This document shows, one piece after another, positions 33,225-43,004 of a stretch of DNA of 64,000 nucleotides. Positions within the stretch are counted from its first letter, which is position 1. The number at the start of each line of letters is the position of its first letter. A program made the position numbers and the translations under genes. The DNA is from Zygnema cylindricum (taxonomy: Eukaryota; Streptophyta; Zygnematophyceae; Zygnematales; Zygnemataceae): NCBI GenBank assembly GCA_037447655.1, contig JBBHKE010000176.1, forward strand, positions 62,001 through 126,000, in the 5' to 3' direction. Under the pieces are notes generated by a model. The model made no database searches. It had not been told where the DNA came from and saw nothing but the letters and a program-made list of their open reading frames with translations.

Positions 33225-36200
33225 TAATAATGAACGTCGTTCGTTAGCATAAATTGTTGTTATCGGAAACACAAATTTGAGTTATGAACATGGTTGAGAT
33301 TTTATTTTAACTATTTTTGTGAGCGCTAACAATATAAATTGTTTGTTACCAATATTGTTGTTAGCGCAAACACAAAGTTGTGTTAGAAACATGGTTCGGA
33401 GTTTATTTTAACTCTTTTTGTGAGTTGGGACAATAAACGTTGTTTGTTACAAGTATCTTTGTTAGCGCAAACTCAAATTTGTGATAGAAACATGGTTTAG
33501 GGTTTTTTTTAACTCTCTTTGTGTGCGTTAACAATAAAATTTGTTCCTTAATATTTCTGTTGTTAACGCAAACACAAATTAGTGTAGCAAATATAGTTTA
33601 GGGGCTTTTTTTACTGTTTTAGTAAGTGTAATAATAAACGATGTGCGTTACAAGAATTTATTGTTAGCGCAAAAACAAATTTGAGTTATAAACAGGGTTG
33701 AGAGTTTATTTGAACTATTTTTGTGAGCGCTAACAATATAAAGTGTTTGGTGCCAATAATGTTGTTAGCGCAAACACAAAGTTGTGCTTTAAACATGGTT
33801 CGGAGTTAATTTTACCTCTTTTTGTGAGCGCGAAAACAATTAACATTGTTTGTTACAAATATCTTTGTTTGCTCAAACTCGAATTTGTCATAGAAACATG
33901 GTTTAGGGTTTTTTTTAACTCTCTTTGGGTTTGTTAGCAATAAACTTTGTTCGTTTATATTTTTGTTGTTCAAGCTAACAGAAATTTGTGTGGCAAATAT
34001 AGTAGAGTGTTTTCTTTTATGTGTTTGTAAGCGTAATAATAAACATGTTTTTTACAAAAAAATATTGTTAGCGCAAACACAAATTTGAGTTAAACATGGT
34101 CTAGAGTTTATTTGAACTATTTTTGTCAACGTTGATAATAAAAAATGTTTGTTATCAATATTGTTGTTAGCGCAAACACAAAGCTGTGTTTATTTTATCT
34201 CTTTTTGTGGAGCGAACAATAAACCTTGTTAGTTACAAATATCTTTATTAACGCAAACTCAAATTTGTGATAGAAACATAGTTTATTGATTTTTTTAACT
34301 CTCTTTGTGTGCGTTAACAATAAACTTTTTTCGTTAATATTTTTGTTGTTAACGCAAACACAAATTTGTGTTGCAAACATAGTTTAGGGTTTTTTTTCTG
34401 TTTTTTTCAGGGTTATAATAAACGTTGTTCGTTACAAGAATTTATTGTTAGCGCAAATACAAATTTGAGTTATGAACATGGTTGAGAGTTTATTTGATCT
34501 ATTTTTGTGAGCACTAACAAGTGTTTGTTACCATTATTTTTGTTAGCGTAAACAAAAATTCGTGTTACAAACATGGTCCGGGGTTTATTTTACCTCTTTT
34601 TGTGAGCGCGAACAATATACATTGTTTGGTACAAATATCTTTGTTAGCGCAAACTCAAATTTGTGATAGAAATATAGTTTAGGTTTTTTTTAACTCTCTT
34701 TGTGTGCGTCAACAATAAACTTTGTTTGTTTATATTTTTGTTGTTCAAGCAAACACAAATTTGTGTGGCAAATATCTTTGAGTGTTTTTTTTTATTATTT
34801 TTCTTAGCATAATAATAAACGTTGTTTTTCACAAAAAAATATTGTTAGCGCAAACACAAATTTGACTTATAAACATTGTTGAGAGTTTATTTGAGCTTTT
34901 TTTGTGACCGCTAACAATATGAAGTGTCGTTGCCAATATTGTTGTTAGCGCAAACACAAAATTCTGTTACAAACATGGTTTTTAGTTTATTTTACCTCTT
35001 TTTGTGAGCGCGAACAACTAACGTTATTTGTTACAAATATCTTTGTTAGGGCAAACTCAAATTTATGATAGAAACATGGTTTAGGGTTTTTTTTAACTCT
35101 CTTTGACAGATTTTTTTTACTGTTTTTGTGAGCGTAATAATAAACATTCTTTTTGACAAAAAATAATTAGAAGCCCAAACACAAATTCGAATTATAAACA
35201 TGGTGAGAGTTTATTTGAACTATTTTTGAAAACGCTTACAATATAAAGTGTTTGTTACCAATATTGTTGTTAGCGTAAACAAAAAGTTATGTTTTAAACA
35301 TGGTTCAGAGATAAGTTTACCTCTTTTTGTGAGCGCGAACAATAAACGGTGTTTGTTACAAATATCTTTGTTAGCGCAAACTCAAATTTGTGATAGAAAC
35401 ATGGTTTGGGGTTTTTTGTAACTATCTTTGTGTGCGTTAACAATAAACTTTGTTTGTTAATATTTTTGTTGTTATCGCAAACACAAATTTGTGTGGCAAA
35501 TATAGTTGAGGGTTTTTTTTTTAGTGTTTATGTGAGCGTAATAATATACGTTGTTTGTTACAAAAAATTATTGTTATGTCAAACACAAATTTGAGTTATA
35601 AACATGGTTGAGATTTTATTTGAACTATTTTTGTGAGCGTCAACAAAAATAAGTGTTTGGTACCAATATTGTTGTTAGCGCAAACAAAAAAATGTGTTTT
35701 ATACGTGGTTCAGAGTCTTATTTTACCTGTTTTTGTGAGCGCAAACAATAAATGTTGTTTGTTACAAATATCTTTGTTTGCGCAAACTGAAATTTGTGAT
35801 ATAAACCTAGTATAGGGTTGTTCTTATCTTGCTTTGTGTGCGTTAACAATAAACTTTGTTCGTTAATATTTTTGTTGTTAACGCAACAACAAATTTGTGT
35901 GGCAAATATAGTTGAGGGTTTTTTTTTAGTGTTTTTGTGAGCGTAATAATAAACGTTGCTTTTTACAAAAAAATATTGTTAGTGTAAACACAAATTTGAG
36001 TTATTAACATGGTTGAGATTTTATTTGAAATATTTTTGTGAGCCCCAACAATATAAAGTGTTTGTTTTCAATATTAATGTTAGCGCAAACACAAAGTTGT
36101 GTTACAAACATGGTTCAGAGTTTATTTTACCACTTTCTTAAGCGCGAAAAATATACGTTGTTTGTTATAAATATCTTTATGAGCGCAAACTCAAATTTGT

Positions 36201-36246
36201 GATAGAAACATGGTTAAGGGTTTTTTTTTACTTTCTTTGTGTGCGT
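33225..36246. repeat. Satellite block S2 (about 404-bp higher-order repeat)
   Basis: The longest block, about seven and a half units. Equivalent positions of the GTGATAGAAACATGG subunit recur at about 33495, 33901, 34280, 34676, 35078, 35402, 35807 and 36211. That gives spacings of mostly 379-406 bp and one shortened unit of about 324 bp. Each subunit carries GTTAGCGC and, about 65 bp later, a GCGCTAAC-like motif, that is an inverted repeat. It ends at 36246 in GTGTGCGTTA, where an LTR A begins. Confidence 0.94.
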
Positions 36247-36521
36247 TATGTAGAAATTAATGGTATTTTAAAGTATTTTCTAGGTCTGAATAGAAATAAG
36301 AAAGAAGCCGAGGCAGTCTACCTCTAACTTCTCTCTCCAACTCTCAAACTTGTCACAGTCACTAAGAAATTGGCGAGGGAGCTAGAGCCATGGCTACCTA
36401 GGCTATCCAAAGGTTTACGGGAAAATATATTTTAGTTAGGAGTTTAATTAACTAAAAGATATGTGCCGGCCACAGGATTTGATCCTGGTACCTACCGAAC
36501 AGCAGACAGCCGGTAGCCGGT
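36247..36521 (+). repeat. LTR A-4, left part (split by element D)
   Basis: It starts TGTAGAAATTAATGG in satellite and follows LTR A-1 closely for about 275 bp through the U3 hairpin and into the tRNA-like module. Element D interrupts it, with CCGGT at 36517-36521 being the left target duplication. The remaining visible part is 42958-42972. Confidence 0.88.
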
Positions 36522-37567
36522 TGCAATTCTGTGTCCTCCATTGGACCACAGAATACAGGAAGCCTCTAGATAGTATTTAACTAACCCACTTTAAGCCACA
36601 ACCACTGCTGCCCAAGAAGGCAAACTGACAATTTGACTGCACCCCTGTGTAGCCTGGACTCCCCTGAGTCCGTAGAAAAAGGAATCACTGAAAACGGCCA
36701 GCCAGGCGATAAGTTATAGGGTGGCAAAGATGCCAATTTATACAAACTCTCTGAGAGAGAGGACTATCTACCTAAATTTTCCTAAGTCCTAGTTTTTCCT
36801 AATTCCCTCTCACAGCTCCTATCTACTGCCTGTACGAACCAATCACAAAACTGTATAGTACTAGAAAGTACTACTGCCGATGTACTTTCTGTACGGCCTC
36901 TGTACGACAAGGCCATAAGTGGACGCGTGTATACTTTCCACTCATCCGTACGTTCCTCGGAATTCCCGCGACCGAATGATGTCTCCCCACGTGGCGCCAG
37001 GTGATGCCACGTCACTAAATGCCAAAGTGACCACTCCGGGATTTCGGCGATGATGTGCGCCGTTGGATTATATGCAAAACGTAATCTTGGCCGGAATAAA
37101 TACTTGCGCGATATTTGTTCCGATGTAGAAATAAAATGCGTGGTATCCGTTTTGAATTAGCGTCGTACGACGTAGTTTATAAAACTGTATATATGTACGC
37201 CGTAAACAGTTTTAGTTAAATGAACTTTATCCTTTCGAACTAAATATATATCTATCACATACCATAGCACTTAGCATTGGTCCTAGTCTATTAGGATAAA
37301 GCTGACCGCTACCGGTCGATTAGACGAACCGCAGGTACCGGGATCAAATCTCTGGTCTGCAAGTATATTTTTAGTAACCTACTAAAAATAGCTGTCTGTT
37401 GAACTAAGGCAGCCATGGATCAACCTCTCTCTCTTTCCTTCAGTGACTACAACAAGTATGGGGGCTAGAGAGCGGAGGTGGAGGCAGGCTGTCCGTCCTT
37501 TTCTTTTTCCTTTTATAAAACCATATTTAAACCTAGAAAATACTCTAGAAATCTATAAATTTCAACG
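36522..37567 (-). repeat. 3' LTR of element D, 1046 bp
   Basis: Minus sense: starts CGTTGAAATT (TG mutated to CG) and ends GAATTGCA. Contains the U3 hairpin near 37430-37482, the tRNA-like module at 37277-37360, a G-box CCACGTGGC near 36993 and a TATA box near 36735-36742. Confidence 0.95.
37277..37360 (+). other. Antisense tRNA-like module in the element D 3' LTR
   Basis: On the plus strand, antisense to the element, an A-box-like TAGTCTATTAGG (37284-37295) fits TRGYNNARYNGG at 11 of 12 positions. A B-box-like GGATCAAATC lies 45 bp further on (37341-37350). The same module is at 42667-42750 in the other LTR. A Pol III function is inferred, not shown. Confidence 0.5.
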
Positions 37568-37580
37568 CTCCCCTTATTTT
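37568..37580 (-). promoter_or_regulatory. Polypurine tract of element D
   Basis: Minus sense AAAATAAGGGGAG, directly after the TAG stop of pol and directly before the 3' LTR. Confidence 0.9.
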
Positions 37581-40559
37581 CTAGTCTAATTTTAATTTTT
37601 CTTTCAACCCGCATTTTTCCCGACAATATTTTAGTTTAGGAGAGGGCACAGGTTTGGTCATCATGTCAGCCACCATTTCTTCATCAGGTCTATACACAAG
37701 ATTTAGAATTTTATTTTCAACTTTTTCTCTTACGAAGCTTAATCTTATGTCCATATGTTTTGCTTTGAAATGGTGTTTTGGATTGGCTGCAATTGCAATT
37801 GCAGCTTGGTTATCGCAAAAGATTTCATGCACTCCCTCCTTCATAAATCCCAGTTCTTGTAACAATGATTTCACCCACATTAGTTCTTTTACAGCAGAAC
37901 ACGACGCCATATACTCAGCCTCCATAGTAGACTGAGCAACCACCTTTTGTTGCTTACTGCTCCAACAGCAAGCACCTTCCCCCACATACAAAACATATCC
38001 AGAAGTGCATCTTCTCATAGGTGCATCCCCATAACTGGCGTCACTCCAAGTGGTGATATCAGTATGCTCCCCTCCCAAATGCAACCATAACTCTCTAGTT
38101 CCCACCAGATATCTCATGACTCTCTTGGCTGCCTCCCAATCTCTCTTCCTAGGATCATTAAGACTCCTACTGAGTACTCCAACTGCTGCCGCTATGTCCG
38201 GCCTGGTACAGTTCATAAAATAGATTAAGCTTCCTACGACCTGTCTATAAGGAATAGACTTCATGAACTCTCTCTCCTCTAGACTCATCTGATCGTCTAA
38301 GATCATCACTCCTCCTTCTACACTCCCATCACTTACTTTTTTCAAGTCCATGGGAGTGGTACAACTGTTAGCATTTTCCATCTGGAATTTCTCAAGCATA
38401 TTACCTATTGCTTCTTTCTGAGTAAGTCTGATAATCTTCTTCCCTCTATCTCTCTCCATTTGGATCCCCAAAATATATTTTGCCTCCCCTAAATCCTTCA
38501 TATCAAATCTGCCCCTAAGATCTTTCTTTAGCCTATTGATATTATCTAAAGACTTACTTAACACAAGCAGATCATCCACATAAATTGCAATAAAAATGAC
38601 ACCATTCTCATCTTCAAACATATAGATAGAATGGTCAGAGCTGATCCGGATGTATCCCAGATCGGTGAGAAACTCATCTAGTTTCTTGTTCCACTGTCGC
38701 GGAGCCTGTTTCAGTCCATATAAGGACTTTATGAGCCTGCACACTTTGCTCTCTTCTCCTTCTTCCACAAACCCCTCGGGTTGCCTCATAAAAATTTCTT
38801 CCTCTAACTCACCATTAAGAAAAGCAGTCTTAATATCCATCTGGTGAATTTCCATGTCTTCCGCTGCGGCCAGACTGAGGAGAATCCTTACCGATGGGAA
38901 CCGAACAACTGGAGCAAAGGTCTCCTCATAGTCAATCCCCTCTTTTTGGGTGAACCCCTTTGCTACCAATCGAGCCTTATACCTCTCAATTGTATTATCT
39001 GGGTTCAGTTTTAGTTTAAATACCCATTTACATCCAATAGGTTTTCTGTCTGGAGGGCAATCCGCTAGTTCCCAAGTATTTGCTTCCATGATAGAAGCCA
39101 TCTCATCATTTATGGCTCTAATCCATCTTTCTTTCTCTGGACTATTCACTGCCTCTAAGTAAGACTGAGGCTCATCTGGGTGAGATAGCTTAGTTACCTT
39201 ATGGGCAGCTTGTTTTTCCTGTATCCTTTTGCTGCTCCTCCTTCCTCCCTCAAACTCCGAAGCTGGAATGGATGGAAGTCTTGGATTTCTTCTCACTGTC
39301 TCATCGGCTCCCCTGTCCATAAAAACCGTATCTTGTCCCGCTTCTTCCATCTCCTCGAAGTCCATAGGAGTATGTGAGGTTTCCGGTGAGTCTCCTGTAT
39401 CTTCGATCTCCCCTGAATCTGTAATCACAGTTTCACTCATGTCTTTTTCGGGAACGACTGAGTTCTCCTCACTTTCGGACTCAAATCTGATCCTTATCTT
39501 CTTTGTATATTTGAAGGGGTCAAATGACTTCCCTTCATCCATGACAACTAAGTGTTTGACCAGAATGATATCTTTCTTTGCTAAGTCATAGACTCTATAT
39601 CCCTTAACATCCTCATCATATCCCACAAAGTATCCAGGTTTTCCCTTAGCATCTAGTTTCCAGTTTTTCCTATCCGTGTCAAGACTGTAAACTTGGCTAC
39701 CAAATACTTTAAGGTGTGAGATATCTGGTTTCCTTCCAACCCATCTCTCATAAGGTGTCACTCCCTTTACAGCTGAGGTAAGGACTCTATTTTTAATATA
39801 GTTGGCACAGTTCATTGCCTCTGCCCAAAATCTCTTTCCTATTTTCTTGTCTGCCAACATACTACATGCACTATCTCCTAGTGTTCGATTCAACCTCTCA
39901 GCTACCCCATTTTGTTCCGGGTTATATGGTACAGTTTTCTGGTGTTGCACTCCCTCATCTCTCAGATATTCCTCAAACTGGTTAGAGGTATATTCCCCCC
40001 CATTATCACTCCTTATCCTCTTAATAGGGGTTTCATGCAACTTCTCACTCCAAGCTTTATATTCTTTGAAGTAAGTGGATGCTTCAGACTTATTTTTCAG
40101 AAAGTAGACTCTAGAGTATCTAGACCAATCATCAGTTATTGTCATCATAAACCTCTTTCCTCCAACCGAAGGTACTTTTGCAGGTCCCCAAATATCTGTG
40201 TGGACCAAATCTAACACTTTCTCACCTCTATATGTGGCGGCTTTGGGAAAGGGAAGTCTGTGAGCCTTACCTTGAGCACAACCACTACAATCATCCATTA
40301 TTTCATTATCCCCAAACTGAATGCCATCTACTACCCCAAGCTTTTTCATTTCCCTTAACCTATCAAAATGCACATGCCCCAAACGCTTATGCCAAATCAT
40401 CACCTTAGGAACACCAACATAGTAAGCATTCTTCTTTTCATTACTCAAGTTAAGCCTAAACATTCCTTGGCTACCCTTATCTGCTGTGAAGTAAACTTCA
40501 TTCCCATACTTAGCTGTAAAGACTCCCTTTCTGGTAAAAGGTATCAAACTCTTTGTCAA
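37581..40559 (-). CDS. pol: Element D Pol: GAG-pre-integrase, integrase, reverse transcriptase, RNase H (992 aa)
   Basis: This open frame makes the enzymes that copy and insert the element. The pre-integrase HHCC domain spans about residues 50-105 (WHKRLGHVHF, CSGCAQGKAH). Integrase has the D, D-35-E triad at about D122 (HTDIWGP), D185 (SDNGGEY) and E221 (NGVAERLN). A variable acidic linker follows at about 355-440. RT runs from about 505 to 750, with YVDD at 660-663. RNase H starts around 845 (TTWSDASYGDAP, then STMEAEYMAS and FCDNQAAIAI). The first 17 codons overlap the end of gag in another frame. Related copies A' and B read gag into pol without a break here, so the ATG at 40559 is probably not a natural start; a single extra T separates the two frames. 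All catalytic residues are present. Confidence 0.96.
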   Translation of the reverse strand: MTKSLIPFTRKGVFTAKYGNEVYFTADKGSQGMFRLNLSNEKKNAYYVGVPKVMIWHKRLGHVHFDRLREMKKLGVVDGIQFGDNEIMDDCSGCAQGKAHRLPFPKAATYRGEKVLDLVHTDIWGPAKVPSVGGKRFMMTITDDWSRYSRVYFLKNKSEASTYFKEYKAWSEKLHETPIKRIRSDNGGEYTSNQFEEYLRDEGVQHQKTVPYNPEQNGVAERLNRTLGDSACSMLADKKIGKRFWAEAMNCANYIKNRVLTSAVKGVTPYERWVGRKPDISHLKVFGSQVYSLDTDRKNWKLDAKGKPGYFVGYDEDVKGYRVYDLAKKDIILVKHLVVMDEGKSFDPFKYTKKIRIRFESESEENSVVPEKDMSETVITDSGEIEDTGDSPETSHTPMDFEEMEEAGQDTVFMDRGADETVRRNPRLPSIPASEFEGGRRSSKRIQEKQAAHKVTKLSHPDEPQSYLEAVNSPEKERWIRAINDEMASIMEANTWELADCPPDRKPIGCKWVFKLKLNPDNTIERYKARLVAKGFTQKEGIDYEETFAPVVRFPSVRILLSLAAAEDMEIHQMDIKTAFLNGELEEEIFMRQPEGFVEEGEESKVCRLIKSLYGLKQAPRQWNKKLDEFLTDLGYIRISSDHSIYMFEDENGVIFIAIYVDDLLVLSKSLDNINRLKKDLRGRFDMKDLGEAKYILGIQMERDRGKKIIRLTQKEAIGNMLEKFQMENANSCTTPMDLKKVSDGSVEGGVMILDDQMSLEEREFMKSIPYRQVVGSLIYFMNCTRPDIAAAVGVLSRSLNDPRKRDWEAAKRVMRYLVGTRELWLHLGGEHTDITTWSDASYGDAPMRRCTSGYVLYVGEGACCWSSKQQKVVAQSTMEAEYMASCSAVKELMWVKSLLQELGFMKEGVHEIFCDNQAAIAIAANPKHHFKAKHMDIRLSFVREKVENKILNLVYRPDEEMVADMMTKPVPSPKLKYCREKCGLKEKLKLD

Positions 40560-41931
40560 CTAACACAAACGTAGAGACAAGATTTTTACTCAGCTGAGGA
40601 ATGTAAAGTACATCTGAGAATGTAAGTATAGAGGTCTTACCCTCCACTAAGACTTTCAGATCTACTGATCCCACTAGATCTGTAGGAACCACTCTCCGAT
40701 CCCCATACTCTATCTCTACAGTAGGAATCTTTCGTAGCTTAGTGAAGAGTTCTTTATCACGGCACATATGCATGGATGCACCTGAGTCGATGATCCATCC
40801 TTCCTGTGGAGCTTCCCGAATTGCTCCAAGGGCACACTTCTGCCTCCGAGGGATCTCCTTCTCCTCCAGACTCTCGTCAAGAAGAAGCTCCCCATCCTCC
40901 TCAGATGACTCATCCTCGATTTCTCCTGACACTTTTGTAACCACAAGTGCCTTTTTCTTCCCTCCGGAAGAACCCCCTCCACGGTTTTCTTGGAGCCTCA
41001 GCTCTGACAACTTGACACAATCTGCAATAAAGTGTCCCGGCTTTTTGCAATAATGACAAAGACCCTTTGGGGGCCTCTGTCCCCCAGAATTATCTCTTTC
41101 CCCTCTATAAGGTTTCTTCGGATCCTTCCCCCATCGGTCCCCTCCTGCTGCTAGAGCTTGAATGCTCTTTCCTCCTCTCCTAATCTCCATTGTGTTTTCC
41201 TGCACAAGTATCATCCTGACTACTGTGTTCCATTTCCATGAACTATCAGGCATTCCCTGTACTCGGTACACTATGTTTTCGAACTCGTCTGGTAATTTCA
41301 TGATAAGGGTGTTAACTTTCATTTTCATTGTACCTGTCCACCCGGCACTTTCCATTTCCATATACAAACAAGAAAGATCATTACAGTAATCTAACATCTT
41401 TCCTCCTTTGTAAGTGTAACTCAATAGCTTTTGCTCAGCCAACTGGAGCTCCTGAATAGTTCCAGCTCTATAAATCTCCACCAAACTCTCCCACAATTCC
41501 TCTGCCTTGTAAATGTGAAGATGAGGAGTGGCCAAACCTTGAGTGAGGTGCCTCAAAATGAAGTTCTTGGCAGCCATGTTTACATCCTCCCACATTTGAG
41601 TATCGTTCTCCACGGTCTTCACAATTGCCGCTCCCGATACTGTGGCAATAGGAGTAAGGGGTGTCTCCTTCCCTTTCCCCTTTTCGGACACACTGCTGTC
41701 CCCATCATCTGCCTCCTCCGCCGAGGCAGCCGTTGTTGCAGGAAACCTTACTCCCCCAAATCCTGGTGGAGTTCCTGAAGGTGGACGTTTCACTTGTCCA
41801 CTGACGATACCCCAGTATCGTTTTTCACACAAAGCTCCCATCATCATGGCTTCCCAATAGATGAACCCAGATCCATTGAAGGTGGGCACCCTAGAGGGTG
41901 GGCCCATAACCTGCAATTCTGTGTCCTCCAT
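40510..41931 (-). CDS. gag: Element D Gag-protease (473 aa)
   Basis: Gag forms the virus-like particle; the protease cuts the polyprotein. The start MEDTELQ at 41931 lies inside the 5' LTR, and the frame then crosses the LTR end and the primer-binding site (VMGPPSRVPTF). The central copia Gag domain spans about 85-245 (AAKNFILRHLTQG, YKGGKMLDYCNDL, IMKLPDEFENIV). A CCHC zinc knuckle CHYCKKPGHFIADC lies at about 292-305, an acidic EDESSEEDGE stretch at about 340-346, and the retropepsin motif WIIDSGASMHMC near residue 380. The frame ends at 40510 after FDTFYQKGSLYS. Comparison with A' (FDTNTRKGVF) and B shows one extra T in a TTTT run here. I favour a chance lesion over programmed frameshifting. 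Confidence 0.95.
   Translation of the reverse strand: MEDTELQVMGPPSRVPTFNGSGFIYWEAMMMGALCEKRYWGIVSGQVKRPPSGTPPGFGGVRFPATTAASAEEADDGDSSVSEKGKGKETPLTPIATVSGAAIVKTVENDTQMWEDVNMAAKNFILRHLTQGLATPHLHIYKAEELWESLVEIYRAGTIQELQLAEQKLLSYTYKGGKMLDYCNDLSCLYMEMESAGWTGTMKMKVNTLIMKLPDEFENIVYRVQGMPDSSWKWNTVVRMILVQENTMEIRRGGKSIQALAAGGDRWGKDPKKPYRGERDNSGGQRPPKGLCHYCKKPGHFIADCVKLSELRLQENRGGGSSGGKKKALVVTKVSGEIEDESSEEDGELLLDESLEEKEIPRRQKCALGAIREAPQEGWIIDSGASMHMCRDKELFTKLRKIPTVEIEYGDRRVVPTDLVGSVDLKVLVEGKTSILTFSDVLYIPQLSKNLVSTFVLVDKEFDTFYQKGSLYS
41897..41911 (-). promoter_or_regulatory. Primer-binding site of element D: half initiator tRNA-Met
   Basis: Directly after the 5' LTR the minus strand reads GGTTATGGGCCCACC, 15 bases complementary to the anticodon stem and loop of plant initiator tRNA-Met as I recall it (GGUGGGCCCAUAACC). 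This is the priming mode known for Drosophila copia and yeast Ty5, where a cleaved tRNA half is used, rather than the usual tRNA 3' end. The site lies within the gag reading frame. Confidence 0.8.
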
Positions 41932-42957
41932 TGGACCACAGAATACAGGAAGCCTCTAGATAGTATTTAACTAACCCACTTTAAGCCACAACCACTGCTG
42001 CCCAAGAAGGCAAACTGACAATTTGACTGCACCCCTGTGTAGCTTGGACTCCCCTGAGTCCGTAGAAAAAGGAATCACTGAAAACGGCCAACCAGGCGAT
42101 AAGTTATAGGGTGGCAAAGATGCCAATTTATACAAACTCTCTGAGAGAGAGGACTATCTACCTAAATTTTCCTAAGTCCTAGTTTTTCCTAATTCCCTCT
42201 CACAGCTCCTATCTACTGCCTGTACGAACCAATCACAAAACTGTATAGTACTAGAAAGTACTACTGCCGATGTACTTTCTGTACGGCCTCTGTACGACAA
42301 GGCCATAAGTGGACGCGTGTATACTTTCCACTCATCCGTACGTTCCTCGGAATTCCCGCGACCGAATGATGTCTCCCCACGTGGCGCCAGGTGATGCCAC
42401 GTCACTAAATGCCAAAGTGACCACTCCGGGATTTCGGCGATGATGTGCGCCGTTGGATTATATGCGAAACGTAATCTTGGGCGGAATAAATACTTGCGCG
42501 ATATTTGTTCCGATGTAGAAATAAAATGCGTGGTATCCGTTTTGAATTAGCGTCGTACGACGTAGTTTATAAAACTGTATATATGTACGCCGTAAACAGT
42601 TTTAGTTAAATGAACTTTATCCTTTCGAACTAAATATATATCTATCACATACCATAGCACTTAGCATTGGTCCTAGTCTATTAGGATAAAGCTGACCGCT
42701 ACCGGTCGATTAGACGAACCGCAGGTACCGGGATCAAATCTCTGGTCTGCAAGTATATTTTTAGTAACCTACTAAAAATAGCTGTCTGTTGAACTAAGGC
42801 AGCCATGGATCAACCTCTCTCTCTTTCCTTCAGTGACTACAACAAGTATAGGGGCTAGAGAGCGGAGGTGGAGGCAGGCTGTCCGTCCTTTTCTTTTTCC
42901 TTTTATAAAACCATATTTAAACCTAGAAAATACTCTAGAAATCTGTAAATTTCAACA
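41912..42957 (-). repeat. 5' LTR of element D, 1046 bp
   Basis: Minus sense: starts TGTTGAAATT and ends GAATTGCA; the gag ATG is 20 bp before the end. It matches the 3' LTR at all but about seven positions. The tRNA-like module is at 42667-42750, the U3 hairpin near 42820-42872 and the G-box near 42383. Confidence 0.95.
42125..42152 (-). promoter_or_regulatory. Element D promoter: TATA box with CTCT/GAGA palindrome
   Basis: Minus sense TATAAATT (42132-42125) lies about 200 bp before the gag ATG, preceded directly by CTCTCTCTCAGAGAG. Equivalent pairs occur at the same place in the other LTR families, so transcription probably starts about 25-30 bp further on, giving a U5/leader of roughly 170 bases. 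Confidence 0.6.
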
Positions 42958-42972
42958 CCGGTAGCCTTAGCC
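42958..42972 (+). repeat. LTR A-4, right remnant, with CCGGT target duplication
   Basis: CCGGT (42958-42962) repeats the left flank of element D, and GTAGCCTTAGCC continues LTR A as in 2790-2805. After 42972 the match to LTR A stops and unrelated GC-richer sequence starts. Confidence 0.8.
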
Positions 42973-43004
42973 CAGCAAAATTTCAAATTGCTTACCTTCC
43001 ACCA

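Larger units (their letters stand above)
36522..42957 (-). mobile_element. Element D: full-length, young Ty1/copia retrotransposon, 6436 bp
   Basis: Two LTRs of 1046 bp with TG and CA ends flank Gag-protease and integrase-RT-RNase H in copia order, with a polypurine tract and a half-tRNA primer site in the right places. CCGGT at 36517-36521 and again at 42958-42962 is a perfect 5-bp target duplication inside an LTR A. I count about seven single-base differences between the LTRs (0.7 percent), and one of these (LTR start TG changed to CG at 37567) touches the terminus. Coding is intact except for one frame break. It is the youngest datable insertion in the window. Confidence 0.96.

Noticed and set aside
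25561-33229. Target-site duplication for element B (TCATA and TAATA)
   Set aside because: Four of five bases agree, but the satellite phase on the two sides does not match, so the flanks are not a clean insertion site.
34195-35815. Open frames of 60-75 codons in satellite (repeated ICVCVNNKNIN and TKRVKK peptides)
   Set aside because: They recur only because the repeat recurs, the unit length is not a multiple of three, and there is no longer frame or start context.
33225-36246. Regularly spaced repeats suggesting a CRISPR array
   Set aside because: The units are adjacent diverged subunits of about 101 bp without unique spacers, in a eukaryotic context; this is satellite DNA.
40510-40559. 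Programmed frameshift between gag and pol in element D
   Set aside because: Relatives in the window read gag into pol in one frame, so a one-base insertion is the simpler explanation; kept as a finding to be tested.
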